DNA of 64,000 bases from Bryobacteraceae bacterium (GCA_029975915.1 JARKOC010000138.1:1-64000); one strand, 5' to 3'. Positions 25,474-34,956 are shown, numbered from the stretch's first letter. Notes: generated from the sequence alone by a model not told the origin. Numbers and translations are program-made.

Positions 25474-25976
25474 AGAAGATCAGCCGCAAAAGGTTTCTCG
25501 CCACCGCCTCGCCGTTTCTGGCCCTCGCTGGTTCCGGCCGGCTTGCCGCACAAGCAGGAGATACCCCAATTGTCATCAGGGATGGGTCCCTAAAGATGAG
25601 ATCGGCAGTCCAGTGGGCGGACTTCGAGAGTGAAAGCGGCAGACGCCGCCGGCATCCGAACGCTGGCAAGAGTATCACCAGCGTAGTGGTCGAGTTCTCC
25701 GGGGGCCGGAACACGATTCAATTCGACCGGCAAAGATGCGAAGTCAAGGTGACCTATGCCGGTACCGATGTGCTGCTGTTCACAAACCCGTCGGGGAGGA
25801 ATCTCAAAATCGAAACCGACTGGAACGTGTTCAGTCCCGGCGCCGAATCGGTCGAGCTTGAGCATTCCAATTCGAATTCATTCATCTCGCGCGTCATCGT
25901 CAAGCGGAACGGCACAACCGTCTTCGACCAGTCGCTGGGCGGGGGAACTGCCGTCACTCTCCACTACCAAGACTGA
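25470..25976 (+). CDS. Small exported beta-rich protein coupled to the TPR kinase
   Basis: A 168-residue protein of unknown family. Residues 1-28 are an export signal, with SRKRFLATASPFLALAG resembling a Tat signal but with RKR instead of RR. The mature part is predicted to be mostly beta strand, in short alternating segments such as SITSVVVEFSG, CEVKVTYAG, SVELEHSN and SRVIVKRNG, which suggests a beta-sandwich. No catalytic motif is seen. The ATG overlaps the kinase stop codon by 4 bp, so the two are translationally coupled; it could be a ligand or partner of the kinase's TPR domain. That is inference. Confidence 0.6.
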   Translation: MKKISRKRFLATASPFLALAGSGRLAAQAGDTPIVIRDGSLKMRSAVQWADFESESGRRRRHPNAGKSITSVVVEFSGGRNTIQFDRQRCEVKVTYAGTDVLLFTNPSGRNLKIETDWNVFSPGAESVELEHSNSNSFISRVIVKRNGTTVFDQSLGGGTAVTLHYQD

Positions 25977-26002
25977 AAATCTCATCCGCTGTCCGCACAC
26001 CA

Positions 26003-26026
26003 CCGGGGCCGGATTCCAGGCCCCGG
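26003..26026 (+). terminator. GC-rich hairpin after the kinase/exported-protein pair
   Basis: CCGGGGCC and GGCCCCGG form a perfect 8-bp stem around an 8-nt loop, 26 nt past the stop at 25976 and ahead of the sucC promoter. It is followed only by a broken T-rich stretch (CTTGTCTTG), so termination is probable but not clear-cut. Confidence 0.45.
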
Positions 26027-26038
26027 CTCCGCTTGTCT

Positions 26039-26047
26039 TGCTATATT
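26039..26047 (+). promoter_or_regulatory. Extended -10 element ahead of sucC
   Basis: TGCTATATT is an extended -10 (TGn plus TATATT, 5/6). A start near 26054 would give a leader of about 37 nt before the sucC ATG. No -35 hexamer is evident, as is usual with extended -10 promoters. Confidence 0.45.
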
Positions 26048-26090
26048 GGAGGATGGCTCGTTCCGGGCCGGAAACGGCTGGCGCAATCCT

Positions 26091-27248
26091 ATGAAAATAC
26101 ATGAGTACCAGGCCAAGGAGATCTTGGCTCGATATGGTGTTGCTGTGCCCCGCGGCCATATGGCCGCAAGTGTCGATGATGCCGAGAATATCGCCCGCGA
26201 CCTCGGCGGCCGTGTCGTCGTGAAAGCGCAAATCCACGCCGGCGGACGCGGCAAAGGAGGCGGCGTCAAACTCGCCAACGGCCGCGATGAAGCCCGCGAA
26301 GCTGCTCAGAAAATCCTGGGCATGACGCTCATTACTCACCAGACCGGGCCGGAAGGCCGGCTCGTCCAGCGCCTGCTGGTTGAAGAGACCCTCCCAATTG
26401 CGCGCGAACTTTATCTGGGCATCGTGCTTGACCGGACTTCGGGGCTGCCCGTCGTCATGGCCTCGCCCGCCGGTGGCATGGACATTGAGGAGGTCGCGGC
26501 AAAGACGCCCGAACTGATCTTCAAGGAGACCTTCCAGCCTGGCACCGGACTGATGGCCTGGCAGGCTCGCAAACTGGCTTTTGCGCTGGGTCTGCCAAAC
26601 GAAGCCATCTCATCCGCAGTCAAAACGATCACCGCACTTGCCAAGGCATGGGTCGAGATGGATTGCTCGCTGGCCGAGATCAATCCGCTCGTGCTCACCG
26701 AAACCAATCAGATCGTCGCCCTCGACGCCAAGATCGGCTTCGATGACAACGCGCTGTACCGCCACAAGGATGTCGCGGAACTGCGCGACCTCGCCGAAGA
26801 AGACCCCCTGGAAGTGGAAGCTTCGAAGTTCGGACTGAACTACATCAAGCTGGACGGCAATGTCGCCTGCATGGTGAACGGCGCCGGCCTTGCCATGGCC
26901 ACCATGGACATAATCAAGTACGCCGGCGGTAGCCCCGCGAACTTCCTGGATGTCGGCGGCGGCGCGAACAAAGACCAAATCCGTAACGCCTTCCACATTC
27001 TTCTGGCCGACCCGCACGTCAAGGCGATCCTCATTAACATCTTCGGTGGCATCCTGCGCTGCGATACCCTCGCTGCCGGCGTCGTCGAGGCCGCCCGCGC
27101 GCTCGACGTCAAGGTACCCATTGTGATCCGGATGGAAGGCACCAATGTTGAAATCGGCCGCCAGATTCTGGCCGATTCCGGTTTGAACTTCACCGTCGCC
27201 CGTGACATGCGCGATGCGGCTGAGAAGGTTGTTGCGCTGGCCAGCTAA
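26091..27248 (+). CDS. sucC: Succinate-CoA ligase (ADP-forming), beta subunit
   Basis: A 385-residue enzyme from the ATG at 26091 ([17 protein letters not shown], the classic SucC start); an upstream in-frame ATG at 26046 overlaps the promoter and is rejected. The ATP-grasp domain shows [20 protein letters not shown], and EINPLVLT and [11 protein letters not shown] follow. The ligase domain has [11 protein letters not shown]. With the alpha subunit it makes ATP (or GTP) from succinyl-CoA in the TCA cycle. sucD follows 15 bp later, and ndk after that, a gene order that suits nucleotide exchange. Confidence 0.96.
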   Translation: MKIHEYQAKEILARYGVAVPRGHMAASVDDAENIARDLGGRVVVKAQIHAGGRGKGGGVKLANGRDEAREAAQKILGMTLITHQTGPEGRLVQRLLVEETLPIARELYLGIVLDRTSGLPVVMASPAGGMDIEEVAAKTPELIFKETFQPGTGLMAWQARKLAFALGLPNEAISSAVKTITALAKAWVEMDCSLAEINPLVLTETNQIVALDAKIGFDDNALYRHKDVAELRDLAEEDPLEVEASKFGLNYIKLDGNVACMVNGAGLAMATMDIIKYAGGSPANFLDVGGGANKDQIRNAFHILLADPHVKAILINIFGGILRCDTLAAGVVEAARALDVKVPIVIRMEGTNVEIGRQILADSGLNFTVARDMRDAAEKVVALAS

Positions 27249-27263
27249 GGAGGCACGAATCCC

Positions 27264-28139
27264 ATGAGTATTCTGGTCAACAAAGAAACGCGCCTTCTGG
27301 TGCAGGGCTTCACGGGCCGTGAAGCCACGTTTCATTCGGAACAGATGATCGCCTACGGCGGTCAGGTGGTGGGCGGCGTCGTTCCCGGCAAGGGAGGCAC
27401 GACTCATTTGGACCGCCCCGTGTTTAACACCGTTTCTGAGGCCGTCAAAGCGACGGGCGCAAATGCCAGCGTCGTTTTCGTGCCGCCGGCTTACTCCGCG
27501 GAAGCCATCATGGAAGCTGCCGACGCCGGACTTGCCTTGGTCGTCTGCATCACTGAGGGCATCCCCGCCGTGGATATGATCCGCGCCTGGCAGTTCCTTA
27601 AATCGAAGCCAGCGACACGGCTCATTGGACCGAACTGCCCCGGCATTATCACACCCGGCGAATGCAAAATCGGGATCATGCCCGGCCATATCCATAGGCC
27701 GGGCCCGGTCGGCGTCGTGTCGCGCTCTGGAACGTTGACCTACGAAGCCGTCGGCCAGCTCACCTCACTCGGCATCGGACAGTCCACCTGCATCGGCATC
27801 GGGGGCGATCCGATCATCGGGACCAACCACACCGACGCCATCCGCCTGTTCAATGAAGATCCCAAGACCGAAGCCATCGTCATGATCGGCGAGATCGGCG
27901 GCAACGCCGAAGAGATGGCCGCCGCATATGTGAAAGAGCATGTTAAGAAGCCCGTCATCGGCTTCATCGCCGGCCAGACTGCACCGCCCGGGCGCCGTAT
28001 GGGCCACGCCGGCGCCATCATCTCGGGTGGATCGGGCAAGGCATCGGACAAGATCAAGGCGATGGAAGAGGCCGGCATCATTGTTTGCCCCACCCCCGCC
28101 GACATGGGCGACCGCGTCAAGGCCGCCCTGAAGCTGTAA
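27264..28139 (+). CDS. sucD: Succinate-CoA ligase, alpha subunit
   Basis: A 291-residue partner of SucC. The N-terminal CoA-binding Rossmann domain has [36 protein letters not shown] follows, and the phosphorylated His lies in [14 protein letters not shown]. The length and all motifs are normal. AGGAGG lies 8-13 nt before the ATG (GGAGGCACG). The next gene, ndk, begins 21 bp after the stop, so the three form one transcription unit. Confidence 0.96.
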   Translation: MSILVNKETRLLVQGFTGREATFHSEQMIAYGGQVVGGVVPGKGGTTHLDRPVFNTVSEAVKATGANASVVFVPPAYSAEAIMEAADAGLALVVCITEGIPAVDMIRAWQFLKSKPATRLIGPNCPGIITPGECKIGIMPGHIHRPGPVGVVSRSGTLTYEAVGQLTSLGIGQSTCIGIGGDPIIGTNHTDAIRLFNEDPKTEAIVMIGEIGGNAEEMAAAYVKEHVKKPVIGFIAGQTAPPGRRMGHAGAIISGGSGKASDKIKAMEEAGIIVCPTPADMGDRVKAALKL

Positions 28140-28160
28140 AGGACCCATTCTTCAATCAAC

Positions 28161-28574
28161 ATGGAAAAAACATTCGCCATCATCAAACCTGACGCCGTCG
28201 CCGCAGGCAACGCGGGCAAGATCCTCGCCATGATCGAAGCCAACGGTTTCCGCATCGTTGCCATGCGGAAGGAGACCCTTTCGCGCGCGGTCGCCGAAGG
28301 CTTCTATGCCGTCCACAAGGGCAAAGGCTTCTTCGACGAATTGATCGAGTTCATGACAGAAGGGCCGGTCGTGCTGCTCGCCCTTGAACGCGAAAACGCT
28401 ATCGAGAAGTGGCGCGAAGTCATGGGCGCGACCAATCCGGAAAAGGCCGCCGAAGGCACCGTCCGCAAGCTGTATGGCACGAATATCGGCCGCAACGCCT
28501 CTCACGGTTCCGACGCACCAGACACCGCCGCCTTCGAACTCGCGTGGTTCTTCCGCGGTTACGAACTCCAGTAG
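28161..28574 (+). CDS. ndk: Nucleoside diphosphate kinase
   Basis: A 137-residue enzyme that balances NTP pools by phosphate transfer through a His intermediate. The protein begins [13 protein letters not shown] and has the active-site sequence NASHGSD near residue 116; [15 protein letters not shown] lies just before it. It is co-oriented with sucC and sucD and 21 bp behind them. Because succinate-CoA ligase produces ATP or GTP, this neighbour can spread that product to other nucleotides. Confidence 0.96.
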   Translation: MEKTFAIIKPDAVAAGNAGKILAMIEANGFRIVAMRKETLSRAVAEGFYAVHKGKGFFDELIEFMTEGPVVLLALERENAIEKWREVMGATNPEKAAEGTVRKLYGTNIGRNASHGSDAPDTAAFELAWFFRGYELQ

Positions 28575-28582
28575 CACTCAAC

Positions 28583-28610
28583 GGCAGGACTGCGGCGCCG
28601 CCGTCCTGCC
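28583..28610 (+). terminator. Hairpin downstream of ndk
   Basis: GGCAGGAC and GTCCTGCC form an 8-bp stem that continues, after one mismatch, into GCGGC/GCCGC. It lies 9 nt after the ndk stop. No T tract follows, so it may be a terminator of weak type or an RNA 3'-end stabiliser. Confidence 0.45.
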
Positions 28611-28675
28611 ATCCCTCCCGATCCGCCTTCTTCCCCGCCCTTGTCTTATCGGCCGGATTGCGGTCTGATGATTTC

Positions 28676-29797
28676 ATGCGCCGCAATCGACTCATCCTGG
28701 CCGCGCTGGCCGTCACAGCCACGCTACAGGCTGCCGAACTGAAGGTCTATCTCGGCACCTACACCAACAAGGGCAGCAAGGGCATCTACCTCGCACGGCT
28801 TGATACGGCAACCGGCAAGCTCTCTGCGCCGGAACTCGCCGCCGAGATCGCCAATCCGACGTTCCTGGCCATCACGCCGTCAATGAAGTACCTGTACGCC
28901 GCTAACGAGGTCGGCAACTATAAGGGCGAACGCACGGGCTCGGTCTCGGCGTTTTCCATCGACAGCGCCACCGGCAAACTCACGCCCATCAACACGGTTT
29001 CGTCGAAAGGCGGCGGTCCTTGCCATGTCTCCACTGACGGAGAGGGCAGGTTCTGCTTCGTCGCCAATTATGGCGGCGGCACCGTTGCCTCGTATTTGAT
29101 CGGAGTCAATGGGGCGCTGTCCGAAGCCGTCACGTCGATCCAGCACATAGGGAAAGGCGCCGATCCGAAGCGCCAGGAGCGTCCGCACGCCCATTCGATC
29201 AACGTCTCGCCCGACGGCCGTTTCGCCGTCGCCGCGGACTTGGGCGCCGACGAACTGATCGTCTATGCCATTGACCAGAAGACGGGCGCAATCAGCCGCC
29301 ACTCCTCAGTCAAGACTGCACCAGGCGCCGGCCCCCGCCATTTCGACTTCCACCCCAAAGGCAACTTCGCCTATGCCATCAATGAGCTGAATTCGACTGT
29401 GACCGCTTACAAGTGGGACAAACATGCCGGCACGCTGGCGGAGATCAAAACAGTGTCTTCCCTGCCCGCCGGCGTCACAGTCACTAGCTACCCCGCCGAG
29501 GTGCGCGTTCACCCGTCGGGCCGGTTCCTCTATGGCTCGAACCGCGGCCATGACTCCATCGCCTTGTTCACGCTGGATTCCGCTGGCGTACCAACCTTCG
29601 TCGAGACCTTCCCAAGCGGCGGAGCCTGGCCTCGCAATTTCAATATGGACCCGTCAGGCCGCTGGTTGCTCTCGGCGAACCAGAACACCGGAAACGTCGT
29701 CGTCTATTCAATCGATCCCAAGACCGGCCGCCTTTCGGACACCGGCAACAAGATCGAACTGAATGGTGCGGTCTGCATCCGCTTCCTTGGAAAGTGA
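28676..29797 (+). CDS. Exported lactonase, 6-phosphogluconolactonase-like seven-bladed propeller
   Basis: A 373-residue protein from the ATG at 28676, giving a short signal peptide (MRRNRLILAALAVTATLQAA); a longer open frame upstream is not used. The family (Lactonase, PF10282) is visible as YLGTYTN, SKGIYLARLD, FLAITPSMKYLYAANE, GGGPCHVSTD, FVANYGGGTVASYLI, PHAHSINVSPDGRF and GAGPRHFDFHPKG. Cytosolic relatives hydrolyse 6-phosphogluconolactone. An exported member more probably opens other lactones in the periplasm. It precedes the gamma-glutamyltransferase gene by 3 bp, so the two are co-transcribed. Confidence 0.85.
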   Translation: MRRNRLILAALAVTATLQAAELKVYLGTYTNKGSKGIYLARLDTATGKLSAPELAAEIANPTFLAITPSMKYLYAANEVGNYKGERTGSVSAFSIDSATGKLTPINTVSSKGGGPCHVSTDGEGRFCFVANYGGGTVASYLIGVNGALSEAVTSIQHIGKGADPKRQERPHAHSINVSPDGRFAVAADLGADELIVYAIDQKTGAISRHSSVKTAPGAGPRHFDFHPKGNFAYAINELNSTVTAYKWDKHAGTLAEIKTVSSLPAGVTVTSYPAEVRVHPSGRFLYGSNRGHDSIALFTLDSAGVPTFVETFPSGGAWPRNFNMDPSGRWLLSANQNTGNVVVYSIDPKTGRLSDTGNKIELNGAVCIRFLGK

Positions 29798-29800
29798 CAA

Positions 29801-31480
29801 ATGAGAATCATTTCCGCTCTGCTGTTGACGCTTGCCATGCTTGAACCGGAATTCGCCCAGCAACGATGGAATGCCCGTTCCGAGGTTTACTCGACCAGAG
29901 GAATCGTCGCCACGTCCCAAACACTTGCCTCGGCGGCGGGCGCGCAGGTCCTCGCCCGCGGCGGCTCGGCCGTGGACGCAGCCATCGCCGCCAACATCGT
30001 CATGACGGTGGTTGAGCCGATGTCCAATGGCATCGGAGGCGATCTGTTCGCCATCGTCCGTGACGCAAAGACCGGCCGTGTCCAGGGGTTGAACGCCTCC
30101 GGTCCCGCCCCCGCCGGACTCACCATCAAGCTGCTCAAGGATGCCGGCCACACGGAGATGCCCCAGTTCAGCATCCATTCGGCCACGGTGCCAGGATGCG
30201 TCCGCGGGTGGGCTGACCTGCACGCGAAGTACGGCAAGCTCCCTTGGGCTGATCTGTTCGCCCCAGCCATCTACTACGCCGAGCAAGGCTTCCCCGTCAC
30301 CGAGTTGATCGCCCAGCACTGGTCCGGCGCACGGAAGAAACTCGCCGCCGACCCCGATGCCGCTCCGCTGTTGCCGGGCGGCCAGCCTCCTGAGATGGGT
30401 CAAGTCTACAGGAATCCGGAGTTGGCTGCAGCCCTGAAGCTCATCGCCAAGGACGGACCGGACGCCTTCTACAAGGGCGCTATCGCTCAGGCCATCCTGG
30501 CGAAGTCGCGGAAGCTTGGCGGCACGATGTCGGCCGACGATTTGGCATCGTTCCAGTCCGAGTGGGTCCAGACGATCTCGACCACCTATCGCGGCTGGAC
30601 AGTCCATGAAATCCCGCCCAACTCACAGGGCATCGCCGCGCTGTCAATGCTGAACATCATGGAGCAGTACGATCTGCCCAAGCTCGGCCACCTTACGCCC
30701 GAGGCCCTGCATATCCAGATCGAAGCGCAGAAACTCGCCTACGCCGATCTGGCCCGCTATGTCGCTGATCCGCGTGTCTCGAAAGTGCCGGCCGCGGGCC
30801 TGCTGTCAAAGGAGTACGCCAAACGCCGGGCGGCATTAATCGATCCGGCTAAGGCCAACTGTTCACCCGCCGAAGGTGAACCGCTTCAGTCCGAAGGCGA
30901 TACGATCTATCTGTCCGTTGTTGATTCCGAAGGCAATCTGGTGTCCCTGATCCAGAGCCTCTATCAAGGCTTTGGCACCGGTATCGCCGTGCCGGGATAC
31001 GGTTTCCACCTGCACAACCGCGGAGGATTGTTCACTCTCGACGAATCCCATCCTAACGCCTTGGCGCCGGGAAAGCGGCCCTTCCACACCATCATCCCGG
31101 CGCTCATGGAAAAAGGTGACCGCCACATTTCGTTCGGCATCATGGGCGGCCTGAACCAGGCGCAGGCGCATGCGCAGTTTGTTTCGCGCATCGCCGACCA
31201 CGGCATGAACCTTCAACAGGCGCTTGAAGCTCCGCGCTTCACGCGGGAGAAGTTCACCTCAGCCTGCGAAGTTCTGCTGGAAAACCGGTTCCCGGAGGCA
31301 ACCGTTACAAAACTGGTTGTCCGCGGACACCAGGTGCGAACCATGGGGCCATACTCGCTCAACATGGGCGGCGGCCAAGCCACGGAATTCAACTCATCCA
31401 CCAAGGTGAAGTCCGCCGGCTCGTCGCCGCGTAAGGACGGTGCGGCTGTACCCGAAACCCCAGACTATTGGAAACCCTGA
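29801..31480 (+). CDS. ggt: Gamma-glutamyltransferase, periplasmic
   Basis: A 559-residue N-terminal-nucleophile hydrolase with a signal peptide (about 1-19). GGSAVDAAIAANIVMTVVEPMSNGIGGD is the N-terminal glutamate-binding part (quoted here as family position, residues about 52-80). The autoprocessing site is GDTIYLSVVD, where the Thr becomes the nucleophile of the small subunit, followed by GFGTGIAVPGYGFHLHNRGG. The family releases glutamate from glutathione and gamma-glutamyl compounds. The usual GSPGG motif near the end of the small subunit is replaced by IMGGLNQAQAH, as in some exported bacterial members. It starts 3 bp after the lactonase gene. Confidence 0.9.
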   Translation: MRIISALLLTLAMLEPEFAQQRWNARSEVYSTRGIVATSQTLASAAGAQVLARGGSAVDAAIAANIVMTVVEPMSNGIGGDLFAIVRDAKTGRVQGLNASGPAPAGLTIKLLKDAGHTEMPQFSIHSATVPGCVRGWADLHAKYGKLPWADLFAPAIYYAEQGFPVTELIAQHWSGARKKLAADPDAAPLLPGGQPPEMGQVYRNPELAAALKLIAKDGPDAFYKGAIAQAILAKSRKLGGTMSADDLASFQSEWVQTISTTYRGWTVHEIPPNSQGIAALSMLNIMEQYDLPKLGHLTPEALHIQIEAQKLAYADLARYVADPRVSKVPAAGLLSKEYAKRRAALIDPAKANCSPAEGEPLQSEGDTIYLSVVDSEGNLVSLIQSLYQGFGTGIAVPGYGFHLHNRGGLFTLDESHPNALAPGKRPFHTIIPALMEKGDRHISFGIMGGLNQAQAHAQFVSRIADHGMNLQQALEAPRFTREKFTSACEVLLENRFPEATVTKLVVRGHQVRTMGPYSLNMGGGQATEFNSSTKVKSAGSSPRKDGAAVPETPDYWKP

Positions 31481-31523
31481 GGGGGCCATTGCCAGCGAAG
31501 CTGCCGCGATGCGTGGCCACGAA

Positions 31524-31982
31524 TCAGGTCCGCTCGTACTTTCCCATCACACTGGTTTCCTCGATGACGTGGCCCCAGAGTGCGCGTTCGAACTCAGCGC
31601 GCCTGGCGCCGTGCATGAGGGGAATCCGCTTCATGTCCAGGGCATAGACCTTGAAGATGTAACGGTGCGGCCCGTGGCCTTTTGGCGGTAGCGGACCGCC
31701 GTAGCCCTCTTCTCCGAAATCATTCAAACCAGTGATGCCGATCCGGCCGGGAATGAACCCCTCGGCCACGCTGGTTGCATCGCCAGGGATGTCCCAGATC
31801 ATCCAGTGGGTGAACACACCACTGGGAGCGTCGGGATCCTCGCACAACAGCGCAAAGCTGCGCGTGCCTGAGGGCGGCTCGGACCACTCGATCGCCGGCG
31901 CCACATTCTCGCCCTCCTTACTGTGGCGGAGCGGGATCATTCCACCGTCGTCAAAAGCGGTGGACCAGGCTTTGAATGCCAT
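31524..31982 (-). CDS. YbhB/YbcL-family PEBP-like protein
   Basis: A 152-residue cytosolic protein of the phosphatidylethanolamine-binding/Raf kinase inhibitor-like family. The two signature stretches are CEDPDAPSGVFTHWMIWDIP near residue 47 (DPDxP...HW) and GPLPPKGHGPHRYIFKVYALD near residue 94, which together line the anion-binding pocket. The biological role of bacterial members is poorly known. It follows the RraA-like gene on the same strand by 13 bp and so probably shares its transcript. Confidence 0.9.
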   Translation of the reverse strand: MAFKAWSTAFDDGGMIPLRHSKEGENVAPAIEWSEPPSGTRSFALLCEDPDAPSGVFTHWMIWDIPGDATSVAEGFIPGRIGITGLNDFGEEGYGGPLPPKGHGPHRYIFKVYALDMKRIPLMHGARRAEFERALWGHVIEETSVMGKYERT

Positions 31983-31995
31983 TGTGCCATTCTCC

Positions 31996-32820
31996 TTACT
32001 GCTTCACTGTGAAATCGGGCTGGCGTCCTAGTCTCTCATACAATCGCATCCGACCTTTCTTGTCATCGTCCTGAATCTTCTTGGCCGCCGCAGCGACGGC
32101 CCGGGCCTTGTCTCTGGGCACCGCCACGACGCCTTCGGCGTCGGCCACTATGATGTCGCCGGGCAGAACGGTGACACCGCCTACATTTACCGGCTGGTTG
32201 AAGCTCTCAATCATCACCCGGCCCGGTATGATGCCGCGAGTCGAACTTCTCTGGTAGATCGGAATCCGCTGCAAAATGTTCTCGTCCGAATCGCGGCAAC
32301 CTCCATCGGTGACGATGCCGCGCATCCCGCCGGCAAACCAGCCAAGCGCATTGTTCGATCCGCAGAATCCGACGTCCTTGGTGCGCGACGCGTCGATGAC
32401 GAGAATCGTCCCCGGCGTCAACCACCTTGCGAACTCTGTCGGGCTTTTCTCGCTATACCAGCGGCCTTCCCACTTGGCGAACTCCTCGTGCGTGGCGAAG
32501 TTCGGAGCGCGTTCCCGAGGCGGAACGATGCGCAAGGTGACGGCTACCCCATAGATGCGGTGGGCAAACGTCTTTTCGTCGCGCCAGAGCGGAACGATGC
32601 CCGCGTCCATGATGGTGATGTCCTGTAGGCCAACGACATCCAGGCCATCCACGACGTCAGTGACGCGCATCCCGTCGAAGAGCTTCACCAGTTCAGCATT
32701 CTCCTTATCGTCCCAGGGCGCCACGGGGATGTACTGCCTCGTGAAAGGCGATTGCCGGACCTGGGCGGCCAGAATGCAACACGATACGGCGGTCAGTGCG
32801 ATGAGTCGTGCCGCGCGCAT
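31996..32820 (-). CDS. Exported RraA-like protein (HMG/CHA aldolase family)
   Basis: A 274-residue protein with a signal peptide (MRAARLIALTAVSCCILAAQ). The RraA fold is recognised by GGMRGIVTDGGCRDSDE, where the GG and RD motif binds divalent metal and oxyanion, and by LPGDIIVADAEGVVAVPRDKA. Cytosolic homologues are 4-hydroxy-4-methyl-2-oxoglutarate aldolases or RNase E regulators; export makes the latter unlikely. An insertion before the metal motif (YSEKSPTEFARWLTPG) enlarges it over the usual 160-230 residues. Substrate unknown. Confidence 0.82.
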   Translation of the reverse strand: MRAARLIALTAVSCCILAAQVRQSPFTRQYIPVAPWDDKENAELVKLFDGMRVTDVVDGLDVVGLQDITIMDAGIVPLWRDEKTFAHRIYGVAVTLRIVPPRERAPNFATHEEFAKWEGRWYSEKSPTEFARWLTPGTILVIDASRTKDVGFCGSNNALGWFAGGMRGIVTDGGCRDSDENILQRIPIYQRSSTRGIIPGRVMIESFNQPVNVGGVTVLPGDIIVADAEGVVAVPRDKARAVAAAAKKIQDDDKKGRMRLYERLGRQPDFTVKQ

Positions 32821-32979
32821 ATTTTCTCCTCAGGTGAGTGTATATCAAGCCGTTGCCAAGTGATAGAGCAAGGTGGTGTCGATGGAGTCAGTGCGCAAAA
32901 GTCGGCCCCGGGGGTTGTCCGGGGCCGGGAGAGGATTTGTTGGAAATGGAATGAGAGGTGAAGATAATCCGTCAGACGA

Positions 32980-33348
32980 TCACAGAGTCAAACCATGCGC
33001 TCCCATGGTTCGAAATTCGTACTGCTGGATCTCCACCGCCGCACGCCCGTTCTCGCAGCGTACGATCCGGCCCCGCGCCAGCAGCTTCAGTGGACATTTG
33101 GCATCGAGTTGCGCCGGCCAACTAATGGCCATTTCGATCTTCTTGCCGGGGATCAGCATCTGTTCCGTGGTGAATAGAATGCCCCCGCTGGAGAAATTGA
33201 CGGTCCGTCCGGTTCCGGACTCGTTGCCGCTGCGCTTGCTTACGACCTTGTAGCGCAGTTCCCGTTCAATGGGGAAGCGGTCCGTTGATCTGCGTTCACC
33301 GGGAAGCAGCCGTTCGAGTTCCATGTTGATGCCACTGTCGAATGCCAT
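32980..33348 (-). CDS. PilZ-domain protein
   Basis: A 122-residue protein that consists essentially of one PilZ domain. The c-di-GMP-binding RxxxR is represented by RRSTDRF near residue 20, and the second motif (D/N)xSxxG by NFSSGGILF near residue 70. In this lineage PilZ modules often lack strict motif residues; here both are recognisable, so c-di-GMP binding is plausible. No neighbour suggests the output. The gene is monocistronic, with 159 bp upstream to the RraA-like gene on its 3' side. Confidence 0.82.
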   Translation of the reverse strand: MAFDSGINMELERLLPGERRSTDRFPIERELRYKVVSKRSGNESGTGRTVNFSSGGILFTTEQMLIPGKKIEMAISWPAQLDAKCPLKLLARGRIVRCENGRAAVEIQQYEFRTMGAHGLTL

Positions 33349-33477
33349 TGTTTTCTTCCTGTCTACAGCCTGAGTATCTGCAATGAGCTCGTTCCTCCCA
33401 ATAGAACGCAGGTTGTGATCTTTATGGTACCGGCTGGAGATCCCTTTGGTACCAGAATGTCGGCTAAAATGGCGCTC

Positions 33478-33951
33478 ATGTGGAACCTTCGTACTCCCTT
33501 CCTTGTGGCGCTAGCGACCTTTGCCCTCTTTGGCGCCGATAAGAAGCCGGTTCATCCTGCCGGCGCCGTCCTGGGCGGCCCTTACTCACCTGGCATCCTG
33601 GCCGGCGACACACTCTACGTGGCCGGACAGGTTGGCCGCACACCTGGCACCAACTCCTATCCTGAATCGTTCGAGGACGAGGTGAAGTACACTCTCGACA
33701 ATGTCGGCGCGATCCTCAAGGAAGCCGGCTACAGCTTCGATGATGCCGTCGCGGTCCAGGTGTACCTCACTGACATCGAACTGTTCCAGCGGATGAACGC
33801 CGTTTACATGAAATACTTCCCTGAGCCGCGCCCGGCGCGCACGACGGTCGGCATCGCCAAATTGGTTGGGCCGGCGCGGATCGAGATCACCGTCACCGCT
33901 TACAAGAAGGGCGGCGGGGCAAAGGCGGCGGTTAGACCCGCCAAGAAGTGA
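33478..33951 (+). CDS. Exported RidA-family protein
   Basis: About 157 residues from the ATG at 33478, which opens a signal peptide (MWNLRTPFLVALATFALFGA). An ATG at 33469 would serve equally, and the frame is open from 33415. RidA (YjgF/UK114) features are YSPGILAGDTLYVAGQVG, AVQVYLTDIELFQRMNAVY, and PARTTVGIAKLVGPARIEI with the conserved Arg. Cytosolic RidA deaminates reactive enamine/imine intermediates; the exported form's substrate is unknown. TAAAAT (33465-33470) lies 7 nt before the ATG, so the transcript may be leaderless. A Lys/Ala-rich tail ends the protein. Confidence 0.85.
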   Translation: MWNLRTPFLVALATFALFGADKKPVHPAGAVLGGPYSPGILAGDTLYVAGQVGRTPGTNSYPESFEDEVKYTLDNVGAILKEAGYSFDDAVAVQVYLTDIELFQRMNAVYMKYFPEPRPARTTVGIAKLVGPARIEITVTAYKKGGGAKAAVRPAKK

Positions 33952-33966
33952 TAGGAGCCGATTGAA

Positions 33967-34746
33967 ATGCGGTTGTTTGCCCTGCTGGCCGTCTTTAGTC
34001 TGCCTGCTGTTCCTCAGCAAACCGTCAGGGTTTTGAGTTACAACATCCACCACGGCGAGGGACTGGATGGAAGGATCGACCTGTCGCGCATCGCGGGAGT
34101 GATCAAGTCTGTGGATCCAGACGTCGTCGCGTTGCAGGAGGTCGACATCCGGACCGGGCGGAGCGGAGAAGTTGACCAGTTACTGGAATTGGCCCGGTTG
34201 ACTGGGATGCAGCCCGTCTTCGGCCAAACGATTCCGCATCAGGGAGGCCTGTATGGTAACGCTGTTCTCGCCCGGCTTCCAGTGGCCGGATTCGCAAACC
34301 ACGCATTGGCTGGACGTGAACCGCGCGGCGTGATTGATGCCCTAGTGTCGCCTCCGCCGGGAACAAAGGGCAAAACGTCGTTCCATTTCCTGGCGACACA
34401 CTTGGATTTGAACGAACCCGACCGCCTGGCTGCCGCCGCGCGGATCGAACAGGTGGTGAACACCTGGCCTCCGGGGACACCTGCTATCCTGGCCGGCGAC
34501 ATGAATGCCGTGCCGGGGTCAAAACCCATCCAGGCATTGGACCGGATCTGGACGGAGGCCAAAGGCCAGCGACCGCTGCTCACGTCGCCGGCCCAGACGC
34601 CTAAGCGGCAGATCGACTACATCTTTGTTCGCCCGGCCGTCCGTTGGCGTGTAATCGAAGCGCGCGTGTTGGATGAAGCTGTGGCCAGCGACCACAGGCC
34701 GTTGTTCGCGGTGGTGGAACTCCTCGAGGTTGCCGGATCGCGCTAG
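33967..34746 (+). CDS. Exported endonuclease/exonuclease/phosphatase-family protein
   Basis: A 259-residue metal-dependent phosphodiesterase-fold protein with a signal peptide (about 1-17). The family motifs are all present: VLSYNIHHGEG, DVVALQEVD, TGNA-like YGNAVLARLP, FLATHLDLNE, LAGDMNAVPGS, QIDYIFV and ASDHRPLFAVVEL. Members cleave nucleic acids, sphingomyelin or phosphoinositides; this compact version resembles the secreted EEP proteins of soil bacteria. It starts 15 bp after the RidA gene and is probably co-transcribed with it. Confidence 0.9.
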   Translation: MRLFALLAVFSLPAVPQQTVRVLSYNIHHGEGLDGRIDLSRIAGVIKSVDPDVVALQEVDIRTGRSGEVDQLLELARLTGMQPVFGQTIPHQGGLYGNAVLARLPVAGFANHALAGREPRGVIDALVSPPPGTKGKTSFHFLATHLDLNEPDRLAAAARIEQVVNTWPPGTPAILAGDMNAVPGSKPIQALDRIWTEAKGQRPLLTSPAQTPKRQIDYIFVRPAVRWRVIEARVLDEAVASDHRPLFAVVELLEVAGSR

Positions 34747-34935
34747 CAGGCGCCTGTTGAATCACGTCAGTGCAGGGAGTCCGCCGGCTCCGTCGCCCCG
34801 CGCAGCCGGCCAATAGCAAGTTTGGGACTCGCTCTCACTATTCGTGGACTTCGTTCGCGGACCAGGCCAGACTGGCCGCGCTGACCCTGTCCTCCGGCGA
34901 TACCGGCGATTCCAGTATCATGTTCGGGAAAGCTC

Positions 34936-34941
34936 TCTAAT
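34936..34941 (+). promoter_or_regulatory. Possible -10 box of the aldolase/BMC pair
   Basis: TCTAAT is a 5/6 match to the -10 consensus and lies 15 nt before the ATG at 34957. It would give a leader of about 9 nt without a Shine-Dalgarno sequence. No clear -35 is visible. Confidence 0.3.
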
Positions 34942-34956
34942 CCGCACTACTCTGTC

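Noticed and set aside
26610..27695. Minus-strand open frame across the sucC-sucD junction
   Set aside because: It covers the whole sucC/sucD boundary, where both opposite-strand genes are certain.
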